Source of the DNA: JAHBNG01 sp039028975
GTDB taxonomy: Bacteria; Chloroflexota; Anaerolineae; Caldilineales; Caldilineaceae
Direction of reading: 5' to 3'
Length of the DNA stretch: 49,875 nt
Assembly (NCBI GenBank): GCA_039028975.1
Contig: JBCCHB010000128.1
Coordinates: 1 to 49,875, forward strand
Shown here: one piece after another, positions 1 to 9,546 of the stretch
Position numbering within the stretch: the stretch's first letter is position 1
Layout: each line of letters begins with the position of its first letter
Made by a program: the position numbers and the translations under genes
Notes under the pieces: model-generated
The model's input: only the letters and a program-made list of their open reading frames with translations
The model's database searches: none
Told to the model about the DNA's origin: nothing

Positions 1-136
1 TCCGCCAGATTTTAGCCCCCTTTCGGACACCGTTTTTCCCTCTTTTAGGGGCGGAACGGCTTTTTTAACCAACTTTTTTCTATTTCGGTCATGCTCCTAT
101 GCTTGACCTCTTTTTTCTATGCCCTAACAGCCAAAC

Positions 137-538
137 TCAAGTATTGGCCGCCAAAGGTATGGCAGCGGCTTCTACAAACGACAGGCTAGAAGGCTTCAAG
201 GCAAACTTTTCTTCTTTCGCACAAGCATATTCAGCAAACGCCCCAGTGGAGATATCTCCAAACACATCATCCCCCGGCTTGAACTGGGTAACGTTTGGAC
301 CAACTGCTTCAACGCGTCCCGCTAGGTCTGCACCGATAATCTTCGTTTTGGGTTTGAACAGCCCAGCATCTAGGCGAACAAAAAGAGGGGTGCCTCGCAG
401 CCGCCTCCAATCCGCTGGATTTAGAGAAATCGCCTTCACCTTGACCAGGACTTCATCGTCTTTTGGAATCGGTTTTTTTGCCTCTTTGAGTTGAAGATCC
501 TTGGGTGAGCCATATCGATTATGAATAAATGCTCTCAT
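137..538 (-). pseudogene. Truncated medium-chain (zinc-type) dehydrogenase/quinone oxidoreductase, N-terminal part only
   Basis: The 133 residues match the N-terminal GroES-like domain of the MDR alcohol dehydrogenase/quinone oxidoreductase superfamily (start MRAFIHNRYGSP, then PGDDVFGDIS, then the helix before the Rossmann fold). The frame stops right after EAAAIPLAANT, where relatives continue with about 200 residues of NADP-binding fold, so the enzyme is broken. It is a paralogue of the intact gene at 4177-5169 (MKAILCTRYGAP), which lies on the other side of the LuxR-type regulator. The start is supported by GGAGGA just upstream on the minus strand. Bases 1-136, beyond the break, hold no recognisable coding sequence, so I cannot say whether a deletion or an insertion truncated the gene. 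Confidence 0.8.
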
Positions 539-556
539 TTTTCCTCCGTGATGATT

Positions 557-573
557 GTGACAACGTTCGTCAC
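557..573. promoter_or_regulatory. Possible TetR-type operator remnant upstream of the truncated dehydrogenase
   Basis: GTGAC and GTCAC arms flank an off-centre AACGTT. TetR-family operators often look like this, but this one is one base short of symmetry and no TetR gene is in the window. The rest of 539-814 shows no gene; it is purine-rich around 620-700. Confidence 0.2.
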
Positions 574-814
574 GACTCTAGCCGCAATCAGTATAACAAG
601 ATCTGTGGGCTGGAACATCCTCCAATGGGAGGAGAAAAAGGAGGAGATAGCGGGTGAGAAGGAGATGGCAAGTGAGAAGTAAGGGGAAAGATAATTAGCA
701 GTGAAGCATGCAAGAGGCTAACCGGGAATAAAAGGCGAACGAAAATTTCACAGACTGCGGCGTGGACTCAGCAGCTCATGCAATGGTCGCAGAGTGACAA
801 CGCTTGCGCAGATT

Positions 815-899
815 TATACTCAGCTCCGTTTGAAAACAGGTGTTTGGTTATTCTGGTAGAACGTCGGAAAACACCTGTTTTCAAAGCGACCGCAGTATA
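815..899 (+). repeat. Family A interspersed hairpin, copy 1
   Basis: Starts TATACTCAGCT and ends GACCGCAGTATA. The arms tttgaaaacaggtgttt and aaacacctgttttcaaa are perfect 17-bp reverse complements around a loop containing CTGGTAGAAC. It lies 18 bp past the stop of the LuxR-type gene, which is transcribed toward it. No T-tract follows, so it is not a standard intrinsic terminator. Copy 2 lies at the other end of the same gene. Confidence 0.9.
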
Positions 900-917
900 A
901 TTCACTATTCAGTAGTT

Positions 918-3803
918 TTATATTAGCTCTAGTTCACGGGCGCGAGCAACTGCTTGAACCCGATTGTTCACAGCAAGCTTGCCGTAAAGGTTTTTGACAT
1001 GTGTCTTTACGGTGGTGACAGAGATAATTAACTCTGTCGCGATTTCGGGATTTGAGAGGCCAGCGGACATTAACTGAATTACCTCTCGTTCCCTCCGCGT
1101 TAATTGCTCAACGAGTGACTTTCCAATTGATGTTGAACTTGTCGATTGAGAATGCGCCTCTTTTTCTTGCCTTAACAGCCTCTCACCATCAGGTTGCAAG
1201 GGTTCAAAGTGCGTTAGCAAAAAGCTCACAAAACTTGGCATGATCCCATGTGCGACTGCTTCATGCAATAGTTGTGCCATTGCGTCGCCTTCATCGACCA
1301 GAATCTGAACATAGCCTTCCTGCTTGGCCAACGGTAGTCCCTTTTGAAGAGGCAGAAGCGCGGCGTGGATGTCGCCTTGGGTACGGCGAATGAGCGCTTG
1401 CAAAAGGAAGACTTCGATCTGGCTACCAATTCGCTCCCCGAATTCGGCTGCGTCGTGGAGACGATCCAGGAGAGCTGATGCCTGCATAAGAGATCTTTTA
1501 TCTTGGAAGGTTGTATATTGGGTAAGAAGAATCCTCGCTAGCACCAGGTACTCAAATTCACTTAGGTAAGCCAACTCGTCATCAAAGGCGAGGCCCCGTG
1601 CGTGAACCCATCGCATCGCTTCGTTCAACCGTCCTTGCTGAACCCAGAGCCGCGCCATGAGTGCCGAAACAGGACGTACGTCCGGGATAACACTCTCCGC
1701 ATATAGATGTTTCGCCTCGTTAAGCAATCCAAGAGCAGCTTCCAGATCACCATCCACTTGCTTAAAGCGAGCTTGAGCGATGGATAGCCGATAGGGATAT
1801 GTATCCTGCACCGCTTGCTCGCCTATCTTCTCACTTTTCGTCAGGTAAATTGTGGCAAGCTGCCGATCACCTTGCTCTAAATGTAGCTGACTCAAACCAA
1901 GATATAGATCGGCTGTACCGGGAAATGTTGGATCGCCTTGCCAGGTCATTTCATTGCTCGCTGTGTATGTGGCGGATGCTACCTGCAAAGCCTGTTCATA
2001 CAAACGGATGGCATCATGAAGTCGTCCTTGGGCCACCCTGATATCCGCAATGACAGGCGTACCACCAATGGATAAAGCAATGTTTCCCGCTTTTCGCAAA
2101 TCTGTTAAGCCATTCGCAATCAACTGGTAAGCCATATCAAGGTCTCCGATGGACCAATAGGCGAGCCCCAAAATTGCAGACGCAATTGCGCGCTCGTTAT
2201 ATCGGTCATTGGGCAACCGGTCAAGCGCATGTTGCGCATGCTTCATCACTGCAGGGCCATTGCCGCTTGCTTGGGCATAAAAGGCATGCGCGGTGGCAAT
2301 GGTGGCTGGCAACAAGTTAAATTCTTCTTCGTCAGTAACAGTTACCCCCTCTTTCCCATTATGTAAGCGTTGTAACCATTGTTCAGCATCTTGCAGCCTC
2401 TTTGCACCTGCCTCCAGGTCGCCGCTGATTAGCAACATCCACGCATAGGCGGCAGTTAGCACAGGCCGGGCATGAACCGTGTCCTCTGGAAGCATTTGTG
2501 CCCATCCAAGCCAGGTAGCTTCCTCGTTGGAGATGCGGGATGCGGACCATGCGACTTCAATCAAACCTGCCGCCCGCTCGAAATCCTCGGCAGCGAGTGC
2601 GTGGTGAATGGCATCGGGCAGTAGATCGCTCTGTTCATGCCATACGCTCGCTCTTTGATGCAGGAGGGGAAGCTGCTCTGGCTGCTCCTTCAGAAGACGC
2701 TCATTTAGGGCGTCAGCAAAGAGATGATGGTAGCGATACCAACAGCGTTCATCATCCAGCGGGGTAACGAACAGGTTGCCACGTACCACCATCTCAATCA
2801 TCTCATCGCTATCAGTTCGTCCTGTCGTCATATTACAAAGCGGGCTACTGAATCGTTTGAGGACTGAGGTCCGCAGTAAGAAGTCCCGTACCTTTTCGGG
2901 TTGATGATGTAAAATTTCTTCAACCAGATAGTCCATCACATATTGATGGCTACCGCGAAAGGTTTGGATAAACGCCTTGGCATCCATCTTCTTTTGCATA
3001 GAGAGGGCCGCCATCTGAAGGCCCGCAATCCAACCTTCGGTAGATATTTCCAATGTGGAAACGTCCTCAACTTCGAGATTCAGCGCCATGGTCTCGTTGA
3101 GAAATGCTCCAGCTTCGTTCTCGGTAAAGCGCAAATCAGCGGCACGCAATTCTGTCAGATGCCCTTTTACACGATACCGAGCCAGTGGCAGCGGAGGATC
3201 TTCCCGTGTCGTAAGGATTAGATGTATCTGAGCCGGTAAATATTCGAGTAGAAAGAGGAGGATGTCGTTGACTGCTTTGGAATGAATGAGATGATAATCA
3301 TCAAGAACGACAACGAATTTTTGCGGCGATCCTGCCGACGGAGGAGATAGAGACGAGGCGGCTTCGTTGAGTAGAGCCGTCAAAAGTGATTCGGTTGGTG
3401 GGGGCTGTGGAGAGAGAAGCAAATCTAAGATGTTGTGTCCCACCGCAGGCGTAATACCCTGCAAAGCCGTCACTAGATACGTCAAAAAGCGGGTGGGATT
3501 GTTATCACCTTCATCGAGCGACAGCCATGCAACGTGACTAGCCTGTTCAGATTTAGGATAGATATTATTGAGAGCTGCATGGGAATCAACCGATAGGGTA
3601 CCCATCTTGCCCCGCTGAGCAGCAACCCATTCACTAACCAAAGTCGTTTTTCCAAAACCTGCTGGTGCAGAGACAAGCGTCAATTTTTTGTGCAACCCTT
3701 CATCCATTCGCTCATCCATTCGCTTGAACAAACGAGGTCTATGGACGATGTTCGACCGAGGTGTAGGGATATGGAGTTTTGTGACTAAGATAGACGCATG
3801 CAT
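918..3803 (-). CDS. MalT-like LuxR-family transcriptional regulator (STAND ATPase)
   Basis: 961 residues with the layout of large ATP-dependent LuxR activators. The start MHASILVTKLHIPTPRS is typical of the group. Walker A is APAGFGKT at about 46-53 and Walker B FVVVLDDY at about 163-170. A long helical TPR-like middle follows, then a C-terminal LuxR helix-turn-helix at about 897-961 (LTRREREVIQLMSAGLSNPE, then VTTVKTHVKNLYGKL). Family members are inducer- and ATP-dependent activators; the ligand here is unknown. The gene is divergent from the dehydrogenase at 4177 and also neighbours the truncated paralogue at 137-538, so these are its likely targets. Family A hairpins lie at both ends of the gene in the same orientation. 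Confidence 0.92.
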   Translation of the reverse strand: MHASILVTKLHIPTPRSNIVHRPRLFKRMDERMDEGLHKKLTLVSAPAGFGKTTLVSEWVAAQRGKMGTLSVDSHAALNNIYPKSEQASHVAWLSLDEGDNNPTRFLTYLVTALQGITPAVGHNILDLLLSPQPPPTESLLTALLNEAASSLSPPSAGSPQKFVVVLDDYHLIHSKAVNDILLFLLEYLPAQIHLILTTREDPPLPLARYRVKGHLTELRAADLRFTENEAGAFLNETMALNLEVEDVSTLEISTEGWIAGLQMAALSMQKKMDAKAFIQTFRGSHQYVMDYLVEEILHHQPEKVRDFLLRTSVLKRFSSPLCNMTTGRTDSDEMIEMVVRGNLFVTPLDDERCWYRYHHLFADALNERLLKEQPEQLPLLHQRASVWHEQSDLLPDAIHHALAAEDFERAAGLIEVAWSASRISNEEATWLGWAQMLPEDTVHARPVLTAAYAWMLLISGDLEAGAKRLQDAEQWLQRLHNGKEGVTVTDEEEFNLLPATIATAHAFYAQASGNGPAVMKHAQHALDRLPNDRYNERAIASAILGLAYWSIGDLDMAYQLIANGLTDLRKAGNIALSIGGTPVIADIRVAQGRLHDAIRLYEQALQVASATYTASNEMTWQGDPTFPGTADLYLGLSQLHLEQGDRQLATIYLTKSEKIGEQAVQDTYPYRLSIAQARFKQVDGDLEAALGLLNEAKHLYAESVIPDVRPVSALMARLWVQQGRLNEAMRWVHARGLAFDDELAYLSEFEYLVLARILLTQYTTFQDKRSLMQASALLDRLHDAAEFGERIGSQIEVFLLQALIRRTQGDIHAALLPLQKGLPLAKQEGYVQILVDEGDAMAQLLHEAVAHGIMPSFVSFLLTHFEPLQPDGERLLRQEKEAHSQSTSSTSIGKSLVEQLTRREREVIQLMSAGLSNPEIATELIISVTTVKTHVKNLYGKLAVNNRVQAVARARELELI

Positions 3804-4018
3804 GAAATCATTATACTCAAGGCTGGCATAGATCTGAAAGAAAAGTGACTATCTTGGGTGCATTTTAGTTTGGAGGCAGATCTTGGCATCACAAGTACAT
3901 CCTCAGCTGTTTGGCCACAAGCGTCCGCGCCAACCGTATAACGTCCTTTTTCTCTCAAAGAATCCCCATATAAATCCTCACATGTGGGGATTACAGTTGG
4001 CCATAACATTTATATGCT

Positions 4019-4101
4019 TATACTTAGCTGCGTTTGAGAATGGCACTTTAGTCTGTCTGGTAAGGCATCGAAAACGACTGTTCTCAAAACGACTGCAGTA
4101 C
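4019..4101 (+). repeat. Family A interspersed hairpin, copy 2 (divergent)
   Basis: Starts TATACTTAGCTG and ends GACTGCAGTA. The arms begin tttgagaa and end ttctcaaa, where most copies have tttgaaaa and ttttcaaa; this is a paired A:T to G:C change. The inner stem pairs poorly. It lies in the divergent promoter region between the LuxR-type gene and the dehydrogenase at 4177. The remainder of 3804-4176 shows no gene. Confidence 0.8.
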
Positions 4102-4176
4102 GGCAGACATTGGCACTTTGGCAAAAATTTTCGGCATGTCAGAGCGATGGAATAAACAGAAAGGGTAGAGGAATCC

Positions 4177-5169
4177 ATGATGCAAGCGAATCACATGAAA
4201 GCGATACTGTGTACAAGATACGGCGCACCGGATGTGCTGCAGCTTCGAGAGATCGAAAAACCAGTGCCGAGGGACAACGAGGTATTGATTAAGGTACACG
4301 CCACAACGGCCACAACCGCAGGGTTGTCTGGCCGAACCGGCAAACCTGTTTTTGCCAGATTGTTCAGTGGCCTCACCAAACCCAAGCAAGCGATATTGGG
4401 GATTGAGTTAGCTGGCGAAATTGAGGCTGTTGGCAAAGATGTCAATTTGTTTCAAGTGGGTGATCAAGTCTTTGGGATGACGGGGGCAACGACACCAGGT
4501 GCTTATGCAGAGTTCAAGTGTATGCCCGAAGAGGGGGCGTTGGCTCGTAAGCCAGCCCAAATGACTTACGAGGAAGCTGCAGCCGTTGTGGAAGGGGGGA
4601 TAACTGCCCTGAATTTTTTTAAAAATAGGGCCGATATTCAGCCTGGCCAGCAGGTTTTGATCTATGGAGCTTCCGGGGCAGTGGGTACTGCGTCCGTACA
4701 GGTTGCGAAAGCCCTTGGGGCCAAAGTAACGGGCGTATGTAGTGGGAGGAATTTCGACTTAGTAAAATCGCTGGGTGCCGATCACCTCATTGATTACACG
4801 CAGGAAGATTTCACTCGAAATGGCCAGAAGTACGATGTTATTTTTGACACGGTCGGCAAACGTTCATTTTCACAATGTAAAGAATCACTAACATCACACG
4901 GACTCTATCTTGATTCGGGAAACGCAGCAACGATTTTGTCTATGCTGTGGACATCTCTGTCGGGTGGAAAAAAAGCTGTTCTGCTTGCTTCCTATGTGCG
5001 GTCAGCAAGTGCCATAAAGAATGATCTTCTAGCCCTCAAAGAGCTGATTGAGGCAGGAAAGATTCAGCCCGTCATCGATAGACACTACCCCTTAGAAGGG
5101 ACCGCCGAGGCTCATAACTATGTCGAGACAGGACGCAAAAGGGGAAATGTTGTCATTACCGTGGCATAA
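4177..5169 (+). CDS. NAD(P)-dependent alcohol dehydrogenase/quinone oxidoreductase (MDR family)
   Basis: 330 residues, a full-length cytosolic MDR enzyme. The GroES-like domain covers about 7-130. The Rossmann dinucleotide site is YGASGAVGTASVQVAKALGA at about 164-183, followed by GADHLIDYTQEDF and a C-terminal GKIQPVIDRHYPLEGTAEAH typical of the quinone-oxidoreductase branch. I see none of the cysteine clusters that bind structural zinc, so a zinc-free reductase of an enone or quinone is likely; the substrate is unknown. TAGAGGA supports the start at 4177; the internal ATG at 4195 is an alternative. The gene is divergent from the LuxR-type regulator. Confidence 0.9.
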   Translation: MMQANHMKAILCTRYGAPDVLQLREIEKPVPRDNEVLIKVHATTATTAGLSGRTGKPVFARLFSGLTKPKQAILGIELAGEIEAVGKDVNLFQVGDQVFGMTGATTPGAYAEFKCMPEEGALARKPAQMTYEEAAAVVEGGITALNFFKNRADIQPGQQVLIYGASGAVGTASVQVAKALGAKVTGVCSGRNFDLVKSLGADHLIDYTQEDFTRNGQKYDVIFDTVGKRSFSQCKESLTSHGLYLDSGNAATILSMLWTSLSGGKKAVLLASYVRSASAIKNDLLALKELIEAGKIQPVIDRHYPLEGTAEAHNYVETGRKRGNVVITVA

Positions 5170-5351
5170 ACAAAAAAACATTAATAAGGAAATGCACATG
5201 ATCATGTGTCTATAGAATACCGGCGAGATGGAGTAAGTTCAATGAAGAATCGAAGAATTTTGGGACAATTTTCTTTTAATTGAATGTTGCGTTAGAATCC
5301 CTAAGGGGATCTTTATCGTAGAGGTCCTCCTATAACATCAATACTTCCACA

Positions 5352-5376
5352 GCCGTTTTGAAAACAGGTATTTTCC
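5352..5376 (+). repeat. Family A partial copy (single arm)
   Basis: gccgttttgaaaacaggt corresponds to one arm of the family A stem, with no second arm or loop. It abuts the start of the GH172-like gene and may carry part of its leader. The rest of 5170-5351 shows no gene. Confidence 0.55.
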
Positions 5377-5379
5377 TAC

Positions 5380-6804
5380 ATGAACCTATCCAATCAAACC
5401 ATGCAAGATCCCGCCGTACCCATGATCCAATTGCCAATGAAGTTTAAATCCCGGCGGACCAACACGGCTACTGTTCCCAAGACAACGCCTGAAGCTTACC
5501 ATGTAGACATCTTCGACGTTGAAGGATGCGGATGCATTCGTCACATCTGGTTCCTCTTTGCCGAAGGTCGGCGAATCGAGATCACGGTGGACGGGGCCGA
5601 GGCACCTCAAGTTGACATGCCACTCAAGCCCTTCTTCGGTATCATGAACGACTGGACCCCCTATTACATTGACAACGCAGCCTACACGGTGATGCCCAAC
5701 TACGAGACGCCCCAGATGCCTGGCAATCCTGGGTATAACCTTTGGCTGCCCATCCCCTTTAGCCAATCGTGTCACATCCGGCTCTATGTGGATCAACCGC
5801 CAGACGGTCGTCTTACGGGATTACATGGAAGCGTCTGCACCATGGTCGACTGGCACGAGTATGACGATGATGCTCTGCTTACGCCGTTCCGTTTTCATGC
5901 TGAACACCATCGTTATACCCCAGCACCACCTCGCAACAGTGCATACCAGATGGCCGAAGTCGATGGCACCGGATTCATAGCTGGAATTGTGTTGGGCGCG
6001 AAGCAGCAAAACTTTACTGATATGGTCTACCATACAGGCGGCATGTCAATTCTCATTGATGGGGAGAACGACCCCAACGTCATCCGCGGCACCAACATGG
6101 AAGATGACTTTGGTTTTTCGTGGGGATTCCATGGCCATCAATCTCGCTGGCATGGATCACCCTATCACAAGTGGGGTGGGAGAGACGATCAAGATGGTGT
6201 GATCTATCGCTTCTTCGGTCCGGATCCCATCGCCTTTGACTCATCCGTCTCTTTCCGCTGTGGTTCGCGTGATGATGATATCGAAACGGTTGCCTACTAC
6301 TATCAAATACCGGAAACAGAAGCTGCCTCAATTGTAACCCCAAACGAGTGGCTGGTTACCGGTTTCTATGAAAAGGGCGACGATTGGGAGAGGTTTACTG
6401 CTGCAGAAGATGTTGAGACCATTCCGCTCAACGGATGGGTCGACCATTTTGCAAACAAGGAACACTTCATCCGGCGGATCCCTGCCAATCGAGGCTGGCT
6501 TGATTTTCGCTTCTCTGGAATTGACCCTGAACTGAACGCTAGCCACTTTACAGGCCAATCCATGTATGCGGGGAGTTGGTTTGATTGCGATGAGGACAAG
6601 GATGCAATCGTACGCCTTTCCTATGATGACTGGCTCATCCTGTGGGTCAATGGCAAGAAAGTGGAGACGTTACAAAGTGAGGGCCGTTTTGAGACGGTTA
6701 GGGTACCGATCCAGTTAAAGAAGGGGCGCAACGAATTTCTGATAAAGTCGAATAACCTGGGCCACGTTTGGAACACTTGGGTGGCGAACTTTGTCATCGA
6801 GTAG
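5380..6804 (+). CDS. DUF2961 / GH172-like protein
   Basis: 474 residues with the features of the DUF2961 family, whose characterised members form glycoside hydrolase family 172 (alpha-D-fructofuranosidase/arabinofuranosidase-type enzymes). CGCIRHIWFLFAEGRRIEIT, then the VDMPLKPFFG loop, then NLWLPIPFSQSCHIRLY follow the family order. A second part carries a beta-rich tail (WLDFRFSGIDPELN, DDWLILWVNGKKVETL). No signal peptide is visible, which is unusual for a glycan hydrolase. Neither the start at 5380 nor the next ATG at 5401 has a convincing ribosome site. Substrate and activity are inferred from family only. Confidence 0.8.
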   Translation: MNLSNQTMQDPAVPMIQLPMKFKSRRTNTATVPKTTPEAYHVDIFDVEGCGCIRHIWFLFAEGRRIEITVDGAEAPQVDMPLKPFFGIMNDWTPYYIDNAAYTVMPNYETPQMPGNPGYNLWLPIPFSQSCHIRLYVDQPPDGRLTGLHGSVCTMVDWHEYDDDALLTPFRFHAEHHRYTPAPPRNSAYQMAEVDGTGFIAGIVLGAKQQNFTDMVYHTGGMSILIDGENDPNVIRGTNMEDDFGFSWGFHGHQSRWHGSPYHKWGGRDDQDGVIYRFFGPDPIAFDSSVSFRCGSRDDDIETVAYYYQIPETEAASIVTPNEWLVTGFYEKGDDWERFTAAEDVETIPLNGWVDHFANKEHFIRRIPANRGWLDFRFSGIDPELNASHFTGQSMYAGSWFDCDEDKDAIVRLSYDDWLILWVNGKKVETLQSEGRFETVRVPIQLKKGRNEFLIKSNNLGHVWNTWVANFVIE

Positions 6805-6840
6805 AGATTCGGTGCATCCCAATATCGGTGAGAAATTATT

Positions 6841-6975
6841 AATAGATCGCAATGGGTCTGTGACAGCGGTCGAACCCATGACTGCATTCCCGGAATGGGT
6901 TTGAGGCTCTCGGGTTATTGGCGCGTTTCCCAGTTCATTCCCGGAATGCTCCCTTTAGCCGTGTTGCGATCTATT
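6841..6975. repeat. Family D element with AGATCGCAA terminal inverted repeats
   Basis: Twelve-base ends aatagatcgcaa (6841-6852) and ttgcgatctatt (6964-6975) bound a 135-bp element. The interior holds two copies of CATTCCCGGAATG. The same ends form a short hairpin at 37653-37712, and a half copy is at 45815. No coding capacity: MITE-like. Confidence 0.65.
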
Positions 6976-7030
6976 GATTCTCCTGTTTTTCTTTACATAG
7001 TCTTTCAGAAAAAGATTTTCACCAGCAAAT

Positions 7031-7080
7031 TTCACAGATTTTACAGATTTCTTTCCAAATCTGTGGAATCCGTTTAATCT
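7031..7080. repeat. CACAGATTT inverted repeat
   Basis: cacagattt (7033-7041) and aaatctgtg (7057-7065) form a 9-bp stem amid further CAGATT/AATCTG words. This degenerate repeat type is often seen between genes in several phyla. I found no second copy here. The rest of 6976-7114 shows no gene. Confidence 0.45.
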
Positions 7081-7114
7081 GTTGATAATCACGGAAAATG
7101 ACTGTCTTAATATC

Positions 7115-7204
7115 TATAGTACAGGTAAGGTATAACAACCGACCCCGAAATATGGCCAAACTCTAACTGAAAGCTGACGGCTGATTAGCTGAAAGCTTTT
7201 TTTA
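7115..7204 (-). repeat. Family C repeat, copy 1
   Basis: Read on the minus strand it starts at the TAA stop of the PhyH gene (TAAAAAAAGCTTTCAGCTAA), continues through TTTGGCCATATTTCGG and ends CCTGTACTATA. Copy 2 (23044-23152) is in the opposite orientation and also begins at a TAA stop. The copies are clearly similar but diverged, and copy 2 has about 25 extra bases. Confidence 0.75.
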
Positions 7205-8128
7205 TCGGATCCCGCCAATCACCTTCGTGCGTGGTTCAGCATCTTTGGGACGTGTTCCATTGTCGCACCCGCCTTCGCCACTGGGGCGAATGTAGGGCTT
7301 GGCGAGATTTTCATACCCCTTCCATGCATAGGGATCTTCACCTGCCACCATGATTATGTCTCGATAATCGGTGGTGGCCATTCCTTGCCCCTCTTTGGGG
7401 GGACGCCAAGGCAGAAGTGAGTGGGCATTCATGTAATGGTTCACCAGCACCCGCCGATATCCGCTTTCCGCATAATTGGGCAAGGAGCGGTGTAGCAAAT
7501 ATCCATTAAAGAAGACGATAGCCCCCGCCTTCACTTCAACCGGAATAGCGTCTTCATCTTTGTAAGGGAAGCCTCGGCTCTCGGTACCACAATCAAAGCG
7601 TGGATCGTTCTGCTGTTCAAACTGGTAGATGATGCCTGGTTCATGAGATCCGGGGATGACCCACAGACAGCCGTTTTCTGTGGTTGCATCATCCAGCGCA
7701 ATCCAGCCGCCGACCAGGCTGCGGTCTCGGGTAGGGATGGCCCACTCATCTTGGTGCCACGCCTGGCCTGGTTTGCCCGCGGCTTTGATAAAGAGCATGG
7801 ATTGCATGCACTTTACGTTAGGGCCGACAACTTTTGTGAGGACATCGACCATGGTCTGTTGAGCCAAATGCTTTTCCATAATGGGGGAGAGCTTGTGGGG
7901 AAAATGGACGCATAGGTAGTCCCGCAAGACTTCATCTTCGCTGGCATCCGGTGGCGGTGGCTCGTAGTTGTTGATGTCGGTGCCGCGCTCACCGCGGCAA
8001 ATTGACGTCGTCTCGGCGCGTAACTCTTCAAGCTCGGCTGGGCTTAAGGCACCTTCAACAATTAGATAACCGTTTTTGGCGTAAAAGTCGGCGTGTTCAT
8101 TGGTAATGGCTGGGTATGTGTGATTCAT
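7202..8128 (-). CDS. Phytanoyl-CoA dioxygenase (PhyH) family Fe(II)/2-oxoglutarate oxygenase
   Basis: 308 residues, full length for the family. The iron facial triad is visible as H125-x-D127 (AWHQDEWAI) and distal H213 (LLHRSLPN). The 2-oxoglutarate-binding arginine is probably R225 or R226 (YRRVLVNHY). The start FYAKNGYLIVEGALSPAEL is typical. Family members hydroxylate or halogenate varied small molecules in the cytosol; the substrate is not predictable. AGGAGC lies about 8 bases before the ATG. The TRAP operon lies upstream on the same strand with a 95-bp gap, but its base composition differs, so joint function is uncertain. Confidence 0.92.
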   Translation of the reverse strand: MNHTYPAITNEHADFYAKNGYLIVEGALSPAELEELRAETTSICRGERGTDINNYEPPPPDASEDEVLRDYLCVHFPHKLSPIMEKHLAQQTMVDVLTKVVGPNVKCMQSMLFIKAAGKPGQAWHQDEWAIPTRDRSLVGGWIALDDATTENGCLWVIPGSHEPGIIYQFEQQNDPRFDCGTESRGFPYKDEDAIPVEVKAGAIVFFNGYLLHRSLPNYAESGYRRVLVNHYMNAHSLLPWRPPKEGQGMATTDYRDIIMVAGEDPYAWKGYENLAKPYIRPSGEGGCDNGTRPKDAEPRTKVIGGIR

Positions 8129-8223
8129 GGTTCAAACGCTCCTGGTTTCTTTATTGATCTCTTGGGCAAAGGGTCTGTCAACTCGAGACTGGATCCAAAA
8201 ACCAATAGTAAAGGAATCAACGA

Positions 8224-9546
8224 TTAATTTCCATAAACAAATTCTGGTAACCATAAGGCAATTTGTGGAAATAGCATTATAAGCGCAAGACCAATAAGTT
8301 GAACAACCATGAATTGCATCATGCCTACATAAATATCTCCTAAGTCCCATTCAGGAACTACCCCCTTTAGGAAATATGCCGATAAAGCAACTGGTGGGCT
8401 TAGCCATGCTGTTTGTAAATTAACCGCCACTAGAATACCGAACCATGTTAAATTAACCTCTAATTCAACCAATAAAGGAATGAGAATAGGGACAATAATC
8501 AACACAATAGGCACCCACTCTAATGGCCACCCAAGTATGAAAATAAGGGCCATAATAAGAATGAGCACTTGGATTTGCGATAAGTCCCAAGCAAGCAATA
8601 GTTCAGTTAACATGGTTGGCGTGCCTAAGCGTGAAAAGACAGCGCCAAAAAAGTTAGATGCCGCCACTAAGAATAGAATAAGTACAGAAATTTCTAGCGT
8701 TTTAATCAAGGCCTGACCAAAGCCTTTAAGCTCTAGTTTGCCATAAGCAGCTGTGAGTAAAAATGCCCCAACGGCACCACAAGCTGCCCCTTCGGCTGGC
8801 GTTGCCCACCCCAATAAAATAGAGCCAAGGGCAAAAGCGACTAGTGCTGCAGGGGGAACAAGGCCAAGTGTAAATTCTCTTAATACAATGCGCCAATCAT
8901 TCGCACGCTCTTCCATAGGGAGTACTGGCCCTAAGGAAGGGTCGATCTGACATCTAATCAGCGTGTATGCCAAATAAAGACCAGCAAGCAGAATACCAGG
9001 AACAATAGCCGCCGCAAATAAATCCGTTACGGGCACCTCTAATACTGGACCCATTACAACAAGCATAATAGAAGGCGGTATTAAAATCCCCAATGTGCCG
9101 CCAGCAGTAATCGTGCCTGCCGCTAACCGTACATCATAACCTGAGCGATTCATTGTCTTCGCGGCCATAATCCCCAAAATAGTAACAGACGCACCTACAA
9201 TACCTGTGGCGGCGCCAAATATGGTAGAAACAAAAAGCACCGCAATATAAAGCGCGCCCTTTGTAGAGGCCAACATTAATTGCACAGATTTAAACAACCG
9301 TTCCATCAAGCCAGCTTGCTCCATCATAATGCCCATAAATACAAATAAAGGGACAGCAGCAAGTGTTTGATCGAGCATGACACTATTGAATTGCAGCGTC
9401 ATGAGGAAAAAAGATAAATCAGCACCAAAACCAATCGCACCAAAGGCAAAACCTAAAAATATGAGCGTAAATGAGATAGGGTAACCTAAGAAGATAGCGA
9501 ATAGCATCACCGCTATCATAACTAGTCCAAGAATTTCGGTCTCCAT
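8224..9546 (-). CDS. dctM: TRAP transporter large permease (DctM)
   Basis: 440 residues and strongly hydrophobic, with about a dozen membrane segments: the large subunit of a tripartite ATP-independent periplasmic transporter, which couples uptake to an ion gradient. VPLFVFMGIMMEQAGLMERLF, FGAATGIVGASVTILGIMA and TITAGGTLGILIPPSIMLVV are family hallmarks (split here in reading order). I chose the ATG at 9546, not the GTG at 9555, because the dctQ stop and this ATG share one base (TAATG), giving translational coupling. The last gene of the dctP-dctQ-dctM operon. Codons are more A/T-rich than in neighbouring catabolic genes. Confidence 0.93.
   Translation of the reverse strand: METEILGLVMIAVMLFAIFLGYPISFTLIFLGFAFGAIGFGADLSFFLMTLQFNSVMLDQTLAAVPLFVFMGIMMEQAGLMERLFKSVQLMLASTKGALYIAVLFVSTIFGAATGIVGASVTILGIMAAKTMNRSGYDVRLAAGTITAGGTLGILIPPSIMLVVMGPVLEVPVTDLFAAAIVPGILLAGLYLAYTLIRCQIDPSLGPVLPMEERANDWRIVLREFTLGLVPPAALVAFALGSILLGWATPAEGAACGAVGAFLLTAAYGKLELKGFGQALIKTLEISVLILFLVAASNFFGAVFSRLGTPTMLTELLLAWDLSQIQVLILIMALIFILGWPLEWVPIVLIIVPILIPLLVELEVNLTWFGILVAVNLQTAWLSPPVALSAYFLKGVVPEWDLGDIYVGMMQFMVVQLIGLALIMLFPQIALWLPEFVYGN

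Noticed and set aside
815..899. Family A hairpins as intrinsic terminators
   Set aside because: No T-tract follows the stem, copies occur in leaders as well as after stops, and both orientations are used.
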